Source: Kocuria flava (lineage in GTDB: Bacteria; Actinomycetota; Actinomycetes; Actinomycetales; Micrococcaceae). From it: a DNA stretch of 64,000 nucleotides. Below the pieces are notes generated by a model, which saw only the letters and a list, made by a program, of their open reading frames with translations, did no database searches and was not told where the DNA came from. The position numbers were made by a program, and so were the translations under genes. Positions 1 through 8,214 of the stretch are shown one piece after another; position 1 is the stretch's first letter, and every line of letters starts with the position of its first letter. The stretch covers positions 3,038,001 to 3,102,000 of the forward strand of contig NZ_CP013254.1 of NCBI RefSeq assembly GCF_001482365.1. The letters are read 5' to 3'.

Positions 1-576
1 GACGGCCTCGATCGTGCGCTGCATGACCGAGGCATCGAAGCGCGGCACCAGGCCATCATCGGTCTGAAGAAGGTCGGCCACCCAGGCATTGACGATCGCG
101 TCATCACCGAGGAACCCCCGCGCGGCAGCTTCGTCTTCGAACGGCACCGGCCAGGACTCGAAGTAGCTGCCGAGTCCGGCAGCCTCTCCCGGATCGCCGT
201 TGCCCGCCACGTGCCCTTCCAGCATCACGAGCCCCTCGACCAGGTCTGGCCTCGCCGCCGCGACAAGGAACGCGGTGTGGGCTCCCATCGACTGCCCGAC
301 AAGCGTCGCCCGCCGCCCAGGGACGAGTTCCTCAATCACTGCGACGACGTCTCCGACGAAGGCATCGCGCGACAGATCATCGGGAAGCCGCGTGCTCGCG
401 CCGTGCCCCCGCTGGTCTACAAGCAGCACACGATAGCCCGATAGCGCATGCGCCGTGGGCAACAGTTCGCGTGAACTCCCCGCGAGGCCGTGCAACAGTA
501 CGACGGTGGGGCCATCGCCACCGAGGTCGGTGACCGCGATCCAGACGCCGTCGGAGCGCAGCACTGTGCGGTCCAT
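1..576 (-). CDS. alpha/beta hydrolase, N-terminal 192 residues (runs off window)
   Basis: The reading frame is open from ATG at 576 to the window edge, so the C-terminus is missing. The visible part has an oxyanion-type LLHGLAGSS motif near residues 28-36, a DQRGHGAS segment near 54-61 and a nucleophile elbow GQSMGAH with Ser96, all typical of the alpha/beta hydrolase fold. The catalytic His, and probably the Asp, lie outside the window. The ATG overlaps the HigA stop codon (TGATG), so the two genes are probably translationally coupled. The substrate is unknown; esterase, lipase or epoxide-hydrolase-like roles are all possible. Base composition is lower in GC than the core genes downstream. 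Confidence 0.85.
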   Translation of the reverse strand, partial: MDRTVLRSDGVWIAVTDLGGDGPTVVLLHGLAGSSRELLPTAHALSGYRVLLVDQRGHGASTRLPDDLSRDAFVGDVVAVIEELVPGRRATLVGQSMGAHTAFLVAAARPDLVEGLVMLEGHVAGNGDPGEAAGLGSYFESWPVPFEDEAAARGFLGDDAIVNAWVADLLQTDDGLVPRFDASVMQRTIEAV

Positions 577-896
577 CACGTCAAGTGCAGTGGCGTGATC
601 GCCGCGACCATGTCGCGCAGGCCTCGACGCTCGAGCCGCAGCTCATGGTTCGACTGTAAGTTCATCCAAAACTCCTCGGACGTGCCGAAGTAGCGCGCGA
701 GCCGGATAGCTGTGTCCTCACTGATCCCGCGCTTGCCGTGCACGATCTCATTGATCCGGCGCGGGGGCACACCGATCGACACCGCAAGCTTGTTTTGCGT
801 GATCCCGAAATCCTCGATGAAGTCCTCCATCAGGATCTCTCCCGGGTGGATCGTCTCGATCCGATCTGCCTCAGTGGTAGTCGACGAGTTCGACAT
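576..896 (-). CDS. higA: HigA-family antitoxin (XRE HTH), orphan
   Basis: About 106 residues. The IHPGEILMEDF motif near residue 16 is the HigA-family signature; a Cro/C1-type helix-turn-helix (QNKLAVSIGVPPRRINEIVHG) and the FGTSEEFWMNLQ segment follow. HigA proteins bind HigB toxin and repress their own operon. I chose ATG 896 because GGAGG lies seven bases upstream; ATG 911 would add five residues but has no clear ribosome site. The partner toxin is only a C-terminal remnant in another frame (871-1002), so this antitoxin is orphaned here. Its stop overlaps the start of the hydrolase gene. It may now act as a transcription regulator or against a toxin elsewhere. Confidence 0.85.
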   Translation of the reverse strand: MSNSSTTTEADRIETIHPGEILMEDFIEDFGITQNKLAVSIGVPPRRINEIVHGKRGISEDTAIRLARYFGTSEEFWMNLQSNHELRLERRGLRDMVAAITPLHLT

Positions 897-1002
897 CTTC
901 CGCACCTCCATCTCTCCAGACGAAGCAGGTCCGGCACTGGGTATTCACGCGGATGCTGTGCTCGCTTCGACGATCGCCAACCAACCTTTTACGACCGATC
1001 AC
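871..1002 (-). pseudogene. higB toxin remnant, C-terminal ~43 codons only
   Basis: Reading the minus strand from 1002 to the TGA at 871 gives a peptide with GDRRSEHSIRVN, TCFVWRDGGAEDV and a final ELVDYH. This closely matches the C-terminal half of HigB/RelE-type toxins (GDR..QHSIR.N, CF.W...GPEDVEIVDYH). The first half of the toxin is missing and the remnant begins where the upstream GNAT gene stops (999). It overlaps the HigA start by 26 bp, in the usual higB-higA order. I infer a 5' truncation by deletion or insertion. A complete toxin is not encoded here. Confidence 0.75.
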
Positions 1003-1553
1003 CAGGCCCGACCCCGCAGGTCGACCGCACCCACCGGCCAATCGGCGATCTCACCCTCAACCGGCAGGATCAGCAACGGCTGGCCGGGCGGGTCTTCGCG
1101 AGGTCGGCCAGACGTATCGATCGAACGCTCCTCAGCAGAGATCCGAGTCCAGCCGCACGAGGCGTAGAACGAGACCACCTCTTCTCGACAGCCGGGATAC
1201 CCAAATGCGACGCCGTTGGCTCCCCTCATCGACTCCGCAACAGCGCTCATGAGCCGACTCCCGACGCGCTCACCCCTCACAGCATCAGAGATCAGCACTC
1301 CCCCGACACCGCCGATCTCGATCTCAGCACCGCCGACGGCTATCGTCCGCCTCGCCCAGCCAACTTGACCGACGATCTCCCCGCCTCTCCGCGCGATGAC
1401 ATGAAGGGCGTGAGGCGCATACCCGTACGGCTTATCGGGGTCCCACTCACCGAAGTCATCCAGGTACTCGGCATCGAAGAGTCGACGCAACCCCTCGAGG
1501 TCACTGGACGTCAGTTCCTCGTGCGCAACAATCTCGATCGCGACTTCTGGCAT
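999..1553 (-). CDS. GNAT family N-acetyltransferase
   Basis: About 184 residues. The VGGVLISDAVRGERVGSRLM segment (near residues 80-100) is the acetyl-CoA pyrophosphate-binding motif A of GNAT enzymes, followed by FYASCGW, a typical motif B. The overall pattern (central beta strands, C-terminal PPGQPLLILPV) recalls the AAC(2')/NodA-like branch, but the acceptor cannot be told from sequence. Upstream in-frame starts extend to 1640; ATG 1553 begins the conserved domain and is preferred. The stop abuts the higB remnant, so this gene seems to have replaced the toxin's 5' half. GC content is lower than the chromosomal average seen downstream. Confidence 0.75.
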   Translation of the reverse strand: MPEVAIEIVAHEELTSSDLEGLRRLFDAEYLDDFGEWDPDKPYGYAPHALHVIARRGGEIVGQVGWARRTIAVGGAEIEIGGVGGVLISDAVRGERVGSRLMSAVAESMRGANGVAFGYPGCREEVVSFYASCGWTRISAEERSIDTSGRPREDPPGQPLLILPVEGEIADWPVGAVDLRGRAW

Positions 1554-1680
1554 GCTTCCAAGTCTACGGACGTCGTCATCGTGCATCTGGTCAACATCTC
1601 GAATCGCAGACGTGCCACTTGCCGACCTCGCGCAGGCCACCCTGAAGAGCCTCGATCAAGAGGAGTTGTAGCTTCAGAGG

Positions 1681-1806
1681 TTAAACCGCAGAACGAAATT
1701 CGACCACGTCGCCGCAGTTAGCGAACGTCTGAAGACTGTCACCTGATGTGCCGGCCACGCACTCGGGCGCGAAGCCGACGTCGATAGCCTCGAGGTCGCC
1801 GTACGA
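1681..1806 (-). pseudogene. possible eroded copy of the ychF 3' end
   Basis: The last 41 codons of a minus-strand frame end in GDVVEFRxxV-stop, matching the GDVVEFRFNV-stop end of ychF at 3823. The frame also shares S-x-x-D-L-x-A at the same 41-residue distance from the stop; the middle does not align. CCTCTGA follows the stop codon in both places (directly here, after six bases at ychF). This could be the distal copy of an insertion target, leaving the abi cassette between two ychF ends. Only a dozen or so residues match, so chance remains possible. The frame stays open to 1923 but shows no recognisable domain and overlaps the Abi gene. Confidence 0.35.
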
Positions 1807-1897
1807 CTGTCCTTGACCTCGGCCAGCGCCTTCCTCCACCTCGACGCGAGTCAGCTCGCGGATGGGTCTTCGTGCCCCGGCACTCCGACACGTAGCG

Positions 1898-3445
1898 TTA
1901 CTCGCACGCATTGCCCCGGTCAAGGTCGTGCGGCACGACGAAGCTGCGTATGGCGTCCGCCTCGTCGATCGCCGCGGCGAACTCCTCCTCGGTGGCCGAG
2001 CTCAGCAGCTCGAGGGGCGATCGGTCCGAGCCGTCCACGCCATGGGGCAGGTCCGGGTGCGGCGTCTGCCACCAGTCCAGTAGCGCCCTGGCGACGTCGG
2101 TCGGATCCGAGCCTCCGCAGGACCGGGCGAGCGCCTGGTTGATCTCGGCAAGCGCGTCGATGATCTTCCCGTCGCGGAACTGGAAGGCCGGATAGAACTT
2201 CGTCCCTCCGAGCTCGACCTCGATCACGACGTTGTGCTTGAGGTAGGTCCGCAGCAGGCTGCGCTGGGCGGCCTTCTTCGCGCGCGCCGCCTGCGCCGGG
2301 GTACGTGTCCGCTCCGCGTCGATCACTTCCGCCCCCGTCAGCGATGCGCGGGTCTCGGCGGCGGTCATGCACTCGGCTCGGTCGAGCAGGCTCGCGGCCA
2401 TCATCGGTGAGCGGTCGAGCGCGAAGGCCCGATCCCAGATCGGGCTGCTCCTCCAACTGTCAGGGAATCCGAGCTGCTCCATGCCGAAGCCGACGGTGCG
2501 GGACTTCTCTTCGACGAAGTCGGCCAGGTCCACGACGTCGCCCTTCTCCGGCGCGATGCTCAGCAGGAGGTGGCGCAATACGAGCAGCACTCCGTAGAGC
2601 CTGTTGTTCGTCCCTTCTTCCGCGAGCGACGCGAGCAGGTCGTCGGCGTCCTTTCGAGCCTGCCCCGGCGCGTCGATGAGCACATCGAACGCGCGGTTCC
2701 ACACACGGCCGTAGTGGGCGCAGATGTTCCGCACGTTCCTGAGGTTGTTGAGCCAGTTCCCGAGAGCGCCGCGATCTCCGTGGCCGTCGGCGGTGCGGAC
2801 CTGGAACCGTGCCGCGAGGATCTCCTGGTCGGGCTGCAGCATCAGGTCGTAGAGGCTGCTCAGCACTCCGAAGGACATCACTTCTGTCGCGACCCAGATG
2901 GGCAGGTGCGGACCGTACTGCTGGCGGAAATGTACGACGAAGTCGCCCCGGGCGCGCTGCTCGTGCCGGTCGTACTCCTCGAGCCACTCGCGGTAGGCGG
3001 CGGTCGGCTCGGGCGGCGCGCCGGGATCTTCTTGCCTCGTCGCGCCGAGCGCCCAGGGGTGCCTGTGCGCGAACGCGTCGATCCTGCCGAGCCGGTGGCC
3101 GATGAAGAACCGGAAGGCCGTCTCGACGGTACTGAGGACGTCGCCGAGGCGCATGCGCAGCTCGTGGTCGAACTCGTACAGCGAGACCACGTGCGCGAGG
3201 CCGGTCCCGGGCACGAACGTGTCCAGGCGGATCTCGCGGTGCTCTTCGTCGAACCGGGGCGCAGGAGGAGCGGGCCGGTCGCGGTAGAGGTGCCAGTAAC
3301 CCGAGAGCCGGTAGTAGCCGTATCGCTGCAGGACCTCGGCCGCGTAGGCGTTGTCTCCGCAGTCCATGCCGCGCCCGCGCAGCCGGCGGATCTGCTCGGG
3401 GACCGTGAGGAACGGCTTGGCGTAGGTGCTGTTCGGGGTCGTCAC
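1898..3445 (-). CDS. Abi_2/AbiF-like HEPN abortive-infection protein with C-terminal antitoxin-like domain
   Basis: 515 residues, GTG start at 3445 with an AGGA ribosome site about nine bases upstream. Residues ~10-330 carry the Abi_2 pattern: KPFLTVPEQIRRLRGRGM, then RYGYYRLSGYWH, then RNVRNICAHYGRVWNR with the HEPN ribonuclease motif R239-x4-H244, then a GFPDSW block that normally closes the family. About 185 further residues follow. There KFYPAFQF, LLDWWQTPHPDL and SPLELL resemble the toxin-binding region of Xre/MbcA/ParS (DUF2384-type) antitoxins. Abi_2 members are usually near 300 residues, so this looks like a fusion. It lies in a lower-GC patch beside ychF, behind about 375 nt of structured non-coding DNA. 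A role as an RNase toxin of anti-phage defence is inferred. Confidence 0.85.
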   Translation of the reverse strand: MTTPNSTYAKPFLTVPEQIRRLRGRGMDCGDNAYAAEVLQRYGYYRLSGYWHLYRDRPAPPAPRFDEEHREIRLDTFVPGTGLAHVVSLYEFDHELRMRLGDVLSTVETAFRFFIGHRLGRIDAFAHRHPWALGATRQEDPGAPPEPTAAYREWLEEYDRHEQRARGDFVVHFRQQYGPHLPIWVATEVMSFGVLSSLYDLMLQPDQEILAARFQVRTADGHGDRGALGNWLNNLRNVRNICAHYGRVWNRAFDVLIDAPGQARKDADDLLASLAEEGTNNRLYGVLLVLRHLLLSIAPEKGDVVDLADFVEEKSRTVGFGMEQLGFPDSWRSSPIWDRAFALDRSPMMAASLLDRAECMTAAETRASLTGAEVIDAERTRTPAQAARAKKAAQRSLLRTYLKHNVVIEVELGGTKFYPAFQFRDGKIIDALAEINQALARSCGGSDPTDVARALLDWWQTPHPDLPHGVDGSDRSPLELLSSATEEEFAAAIDEADAIRSFVVPHDLDRGNACE

Positions 3446-3480
3446 GTGCGCATCGTCCTGGTGTCCCCGGCACCCGGGGG

Positions 3481-3525
3481 TAGAAAGAGAACAGGCCCGC
3501 GTCTCATCTAGAGAAGCGAGCCTGT
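3481..3525 (-). terminator. hairpin plus T-rich tail between candidate RNA and abi gene
   Basis: Positions 3491-3496 (ACAGGC) pair with 3520-3525, 3498-3500 with 3516-3518, and 3502-3505 (TCTC) with 3511-3514. This gives a 13-bp stem with two single mismatches and a five-base loop. On the minus strand it is followed by TCTCTTTCTA (3490-3481). A second small stem, CCCCGG/CCGGGG, lies at 3465-3479, just before the abi start region. It could end the RNA or attenuate transcription into the abi gene. Confidence 0.5.
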
Positions 3526-3800
3526 CGTGTTACTTCGAGGATACGGGTTCCACCTGCGCAGGTCAAACACTGCTCGGTCGCTCAGCGTCGGCAGCTCCGG
3601 GCACTGCTTGCCCCGGCCACGACCTCGGTGCTGGAACCAACGCGCTGGTGAAGCGCCCTGGGTTCCGTTAGGGAGGCAGTCGGCTCCTGCGGAGGTTCCG
3701 CAGGGGCCGGTTAAAAGCGAAGGTCAGCGCCATTAACGCTCAGCAACTGATGGTAGATCGGAACTCACCCATCGGACCCAAACGGGGGCCGAGAAGATAA
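3481..3800 (-). ncRNA. candidate structured RNA upstream of the abi gene
   Basis: The 377-base gap 3446-3822 has no convincing gene. Read on the minus strand it is rich in inverted repeats: 3687-3703 (7-bp stem, 3-nt loop), 3633-3666 (GGAACC/GGTTCC outer and GCGCT/AGCGC inner stems), 3597-3616, the palindrome 3553-3562, and a long hairpin at 3491-3525 followed by TCTCTTTCTA. AbiF-type genes are known to sit beside a conserved structured RNA that can act as antitoxin, so an RNA in this place is expected. Ends are approximate: an AT-rich TTTTATCT at about 3796-3803 could be a -10 element and the 3' hairpin the terminator. Read-through from ychF is also possible. Confidence 0.4.
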
Positions 3801-3822
3801 AATCCCTGGTCAGAGGCGATTC

Positions 3823-4908
<1,086 letters not shown>

Positions 4909-5145
4909 GGGAGTCCATCCTACCGGCCGCCCGCGGCCGGTGCCCGCCGGTGCCGGGGCTCGGGAACGGTGCACTGCGGCCGGCTCCTCCCGGGGACGGG
5001 TGGGCACCGTCGAGGACGGGGCCGGGACCGCGCTCGGCCGCCCGCGGGCTGCCTCCGCCGGCGGCCGGGCCCCCGAACCGGGATCCTGGGCGTGTCGCGG
5101 CCCGCGCGGCGTGCGGGACGGCCCGCCGTGGCGCAGAGTCGTCCC

Positions 5146-6111
5146 ATGAGCTACTCCCCCGCCACCCGCCCGACCGCGAGTCCCGCCGAGGCCCCGGCCG
5201 TCGAGGTCGCCGGCGCCCGGAAGGGCTTCGGGCGCGGCGGGCAGCGGGTGCGGGCCGTGGACGGCGTGGACCTGCGCGTGGGGCGCGGTGAGGTCGTCGC
5301 GCTGCTCGGGCCCAACGGCGCCGGGAAGACCACCCTCCTCGACATGGTGCTCGGCTTCACGGACCCCGACGAGGGCACCGTGCGGACCCTCGGCGCCGCG
5401 CCGCGGCAGAGCGTGCGGGCCGGGCGGATCGGCGCGGTCCTGCAGACGGGCGGGCTGCTCGACGACCTGTCCGTGCGGGAGACCGTGGCCATGGTCGCGA
5501 CGCTGCACCGGGACCCCCTGCCCGTGGACGAGGCCCTGGAGCGGGCCGGGGCCGCCGGGTTCGCGCGGCGGAAGGTCTCCCGGTGCTCGGGCGGGCAGCA
5601 GCAGCGGCTGCGCTTCGCCCTGGCCCTGCTGCCCGAGCCGGACCTGCTGGTCCTCGACGAGCCCACCGCGGGCATGGACGTGCGCGCCCGGCGCGAGTTC
5701 TGGGCCGCGATGCACGCCGAGGCGGAGCGCGGCCGGACGGTCGTGTTCGCGACCCACTACCTCGACGAGGCCGAGGAGTTCGCCGTGCGCACCGTGGTGC
5801 TCAAGGACGGGCGCGTCGTGGCCGACGCCGCCACCGCCGAGGTCCGGGCCCTGGCCGGCACCCGCGTGGTCAGCTTCCGCTGGACGGGTCCCCGGCCCGT
5901 CGTCGTCCCCGGGGCGAGCCCACTGGACCCGGCCGGCGGGCGGGTGCGGCTCACCGGCCCCGACACGGACGCGATCGCCCGCCACCTGCTCGCGACCCCG
6001 CACGCCCGCGAGCTCGAGATCGCCCACGCCGGTCTCGAGGAGGCCTTCCTGGGCCTCACCGCCGACCGACCGCACCCGCCGACGAGCCGTCCCGAGCAAG
6101 GAGCACCGTGA
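5146..6111 (+). CDS. ABC exporter ATP-binding protein (DrrA/CcmA type)
   Basis: 321 residues. The single nucleotide-binding domain has Walker A GPNGAGKTT near residue 58, signature CSGGQQQR, Walker B LLVLDEPTAGMD and the H-loop ATHYLDEAE, with a C-terminal extension typical of drug/lipid exporter ATPases. The gene overlaps the downstream permease by four bases (GTGA), so the two form one exporter. CAGAGT lies about seven bases before the ATG and could be a -10 for a leaderless start. No two-component system follows, unlike many related loci. The substrate is unknown. Confidence 0.92.
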   Translation: MSYSPATRPTASPAEAPAVEVAGARKGFGRGGQRVRAVDGVDLRVGRGEVVALLGPNGAGKTTLLDMVLGFTDPDEGTVRTLGAAPRQSVRAGRIGAVLQTGGLLDDLSVRETVAMVATLHRDPLPVDEALERAGAAGFARRKVSRCSGGQQQRLRFALALLPEPDLLVLDEPTAGMDVRARREFWAAMHAEAERGRTVVFATHYLDEAEEFAVRTVVLKDGRVVADAATAEVRALAGTRVVSFRWTGPRPVVVPGASPLDPAGGRVRLTGPDTDAIARHLLATPHARELEIAHAGLEEAFLGLTADRPHPPTSRPEQGAP

Positions 6112-6869
6112 GCCTCGCCTACGCCGCCCACGACCTGCGCCGCAACGTGCGCATGGTCTCCAGCACGTTCTTCGTCGTGGTGCTGCCCGCCGTGCTGTAC
6201 GTGATGTTCACGGCGCTGGGGGACTTCTCCGACCTGCCGGTGGGCCACGGCAACGCCGGCGGGTACAACATGATCTCCATGGCGGTCTACGGGGCCGTGA
6301 CCGCGACGACCTCGATCGCCGGCGCCGCCGCCGTGGAGCAGGCCCGGGGGTGGGGACGGCAGCTCGGGCTCACCCCCGCGCCGCGGCACGGGTACGTGGT
6401 GGCCAAGGTGGCCGTGGCCCTGGCCATGGCGGTCCTGCCCGTGCTCGCGGTCTACGCCGTGGGGGCCCTCACCGGCGCCGAGCTGGGCGGCTGGCGCTGG
6501 CCCGCGACCGGGGCGATCGTCGTGGCCGGGTCCTCGGTGTTCGCCCTCTACGGCCTGGCGGCCGGGCTGCTGTTCCGCTCCGAGTCGGCGGTCAGCGCCG
6601 CCTCCGGGCTGCTGGTGGTGCTCAGCTTCTTCGGCAACCTCTTCGTCCCGCTCTCCGGTCTCATGCTCGAGATCGCCCGGTTCACCCCGCTCTACGGCCT
6701 GGCCGGGCTGGCCCGGTACCCGCTCGTGGAGGGCGACGTCGTGGCCACGAGCGGGCCGCCGGTGGAGTCCGACCCCCTGTGGGCGCTGGTGCTGAACACC
6801 GGGGTGTGGACCGCGGTGTTCGCCGCCGTGGTGCTGCTGGCCCTGCGCCGCACCACGGTGCGCCGCTGA
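6108..6869 (+). CDS. ABC-2 type exporter permease
   Basis: 253 residues with about six membrane segments (around residues 20-40, 60-80, 105-125, 140-160, 170-195 and 225-245) and no soluble domain. This is the ABC-2/DrrB-type permease topology. The GTG start overlaps the ATPase stop by four bases, and a GCAAGGAG ribosome site lies just upstream. It should form the membrane half of the exporter encoded with the preceding ATPase. Cargo cannot be predicted from sequence. Confidence 0.9.
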   Translation: MSLAYAAHDLRRNVRMVSSTFFVVVLPAVLYVMFTALGDFSDLPVGHGNAGGYNMISMAVYGAVTATTSIAGAAAVEQARGWGRQLGLTPAPRHGYVVAKVAVALAMAVLPVLAVYAVGALTGAELGGWRWPATGAIVVAGSSVFALYGLAAGLLFRSESAVSAASGLLVVLSFFGNLFVPLSGLMLEIARFTPLYGLAGLARYPLVEGDVVATSGPPVESDPLWALVLNTGVWTAVFAAVVLLALRRTTVRR

Positions 6870-6933
6870 GGCCGCGTGCCCCGCGCGGTGCCGCTGCCGT
6901 GCGGTGTCCGGCGGGCGTGCCACACTGCTGGGC

Positions 6934-8193
6934 ATGACCGTCAGCCTCGCCGTCGTCCTCGTCCTGCTCGCCCTGCTGGTGGGGGCCCTCCTGGGCACCG
7001 TCGTGGCACGGTCCCGGGCCGCCCGGGACGCGCGGGCGGGCGAGGAGGAGCGTGCCGGACTGCAGGCGGAGCTCGCCGCCGTCCAGGACCGGCTCGTGGA
7101 CCTGGCCGCCGAGCGCGCCGCCGCCGTCGAGGCCCGCGCCCAGCTCGAGGACCGGCTGCGGGACGCCGACGCCCGCTCCGTGCAGGACAACAACGTGCTG
7201 CGGGCCCTCGCGCCGGTGGCCCACCAGCTGCGCTCGGTCGAGGAGCACGTGGCGGCGCTCGAGCGGGACCGCGCCGAGCAGTACGGGGGCATCGCCCAGG
7301 CCCTGGCCCACACCCGCGAGGTGGGCGACCACCTGCGGACCGCGACCACGTCGCTGTCCTCGGCGCTGCGCTCCGGCTCGGCCCGGGGCACGTGGGGCGA
7401 GGTGCAGCTGCGCCGCGTGGTCGAGGCCGCCGGCATGACCGCCCACGTCGACTTCCGGGAGCAGGTGGCCTCCACCGGCACCACCGCGGACGGCGAGCGC
7501 AGCGCGATCCGCCCGGACATGGTCGTGCACCTGCCGGGGGGCCGCGACATCGTCCTGGACGCCAAGGCGCCCCTGGCCGCCTACCTGCGCGCCCAGGACG
7601 CCGGGGACGACGCCGGACGCCGGGCGCAGCTCACCGCCCACGCCAAGGCCGTGCGCGGGCACGTGGACGCGCTGGCCTCGAAGAAGTACTGGGAGGCGCG
7701 GGAGTCCTCCCCCGAGCTCGTGCTGTGCTTCCTGCCCGCCGAGTCGGCGCTGTCCGCGGCCCTGGACGCGGACCCGACCCTGCTGGACCACGCCGCGGGC
7801 CGCAACGTGGCGCTCGTCTCGCCGGTCTCGCTGCTGGCCTCGCTCAAGGCCGTCGCGTTCACGTGGCGCCAGCACGGGCTGGCGGAGAACGCCAAGGAGC
7901 TCTTCGACCTCTCCCGGCAGCTCTACGAGCGGCTGGGCACGGTCGGCAAGCACCTCGACGACATGGGGCGGTCGCTGCAGAAGTCGGTCGAGACCTACAA
8001 CCGGCTGGCCGGTTCCGTGGAGACCCGGGTGTTCCCCACGGCACGGCGGATCAACGACCTCGACCCCACGCTGGCCGAGGACGACCGGCTGAGCACGTCC
8101 CCGCTCGTGGTGGCGCCGCGGCCGCTCACGGCCCCGGAGTTCACCGGGGCGGTGCAGCCGCCGGAGCAGCTCGACGAGCGCGCGGCGGGCTGA
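6934..8193 (+). CDS. rmuC: DNA recombination protein RmuC
   Basis: 419 residues. One N-terminal membrane helix (about 5-28) is followed by an Ala/Glu/Arg-rich coiled coil (about 30-125). The RmuC domain starts at about 140 with GTWGEVQLRRVVEAAGM and continues through RPDMVVHLPGG, DAKAPLAAY and KKYWEA, consistent with the PD-(D/E)XK-like nuclease fold assigned to this family. RmuC limits certain recombination events such as inversions at short inverted repeats. It converges on ispH with a 21-bp gap. ATG 6934 follows a CACACT hexamer by 10 bases, possibly a leaderless promoter. Confidence 0.93.
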   Translation: MTVSLAVVLVLLALLVGALLGTVVARSRAARDARAGEEERAGLQAELAAVQDRLVDLAAERAAAVEARAQLEDRLRDADARSVQDNNVLRALAPVAHQLRSVEEHVAALERDRAEQYGGIAQALAHTREVGDHLRTATTSLSSALRSGSARGTWGEVQLRRVVEAAGMTAHVDFREQVASTGTTADGERSAIRPDMVVHLPGGRDIVLDAKAPLAAYLRAQDAGDDAGRRAQLTAHAKAVRGHVDALASKKYWEARESSPELVLCFLPAESALSAALDADPTLLDHAAGRNVALVSPVSLLASLKAVAFTWRQHGLAENAKELFDLSRQLYERLGTVGKHLDDMGRSLQKSVETYNRLAGSVETRVFPTARRINDLDPTLAEDDRLSTSPLVVAPRPLTAPEFTGAVQPPEQLDERAAG

Positions 8194-8214
8194 GCGGACG
8201 GGTGCGCCCGCGGC

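Noticed and set aside
1681..1923. 80-codon minus-strand frame as a separate gene
   Set aside because: It overlaps the Abi gene end, has no ribosome site or recognisable domain, and only its tail resembles anything (the ychF end), so I list the tail as a remnant.
3426..3736. Short plus-strand frames in the gap upstream of the abi gene
   Set aside because: No ribosome site, no domain, and they run through all the inverted repeats of the candidate RNA.
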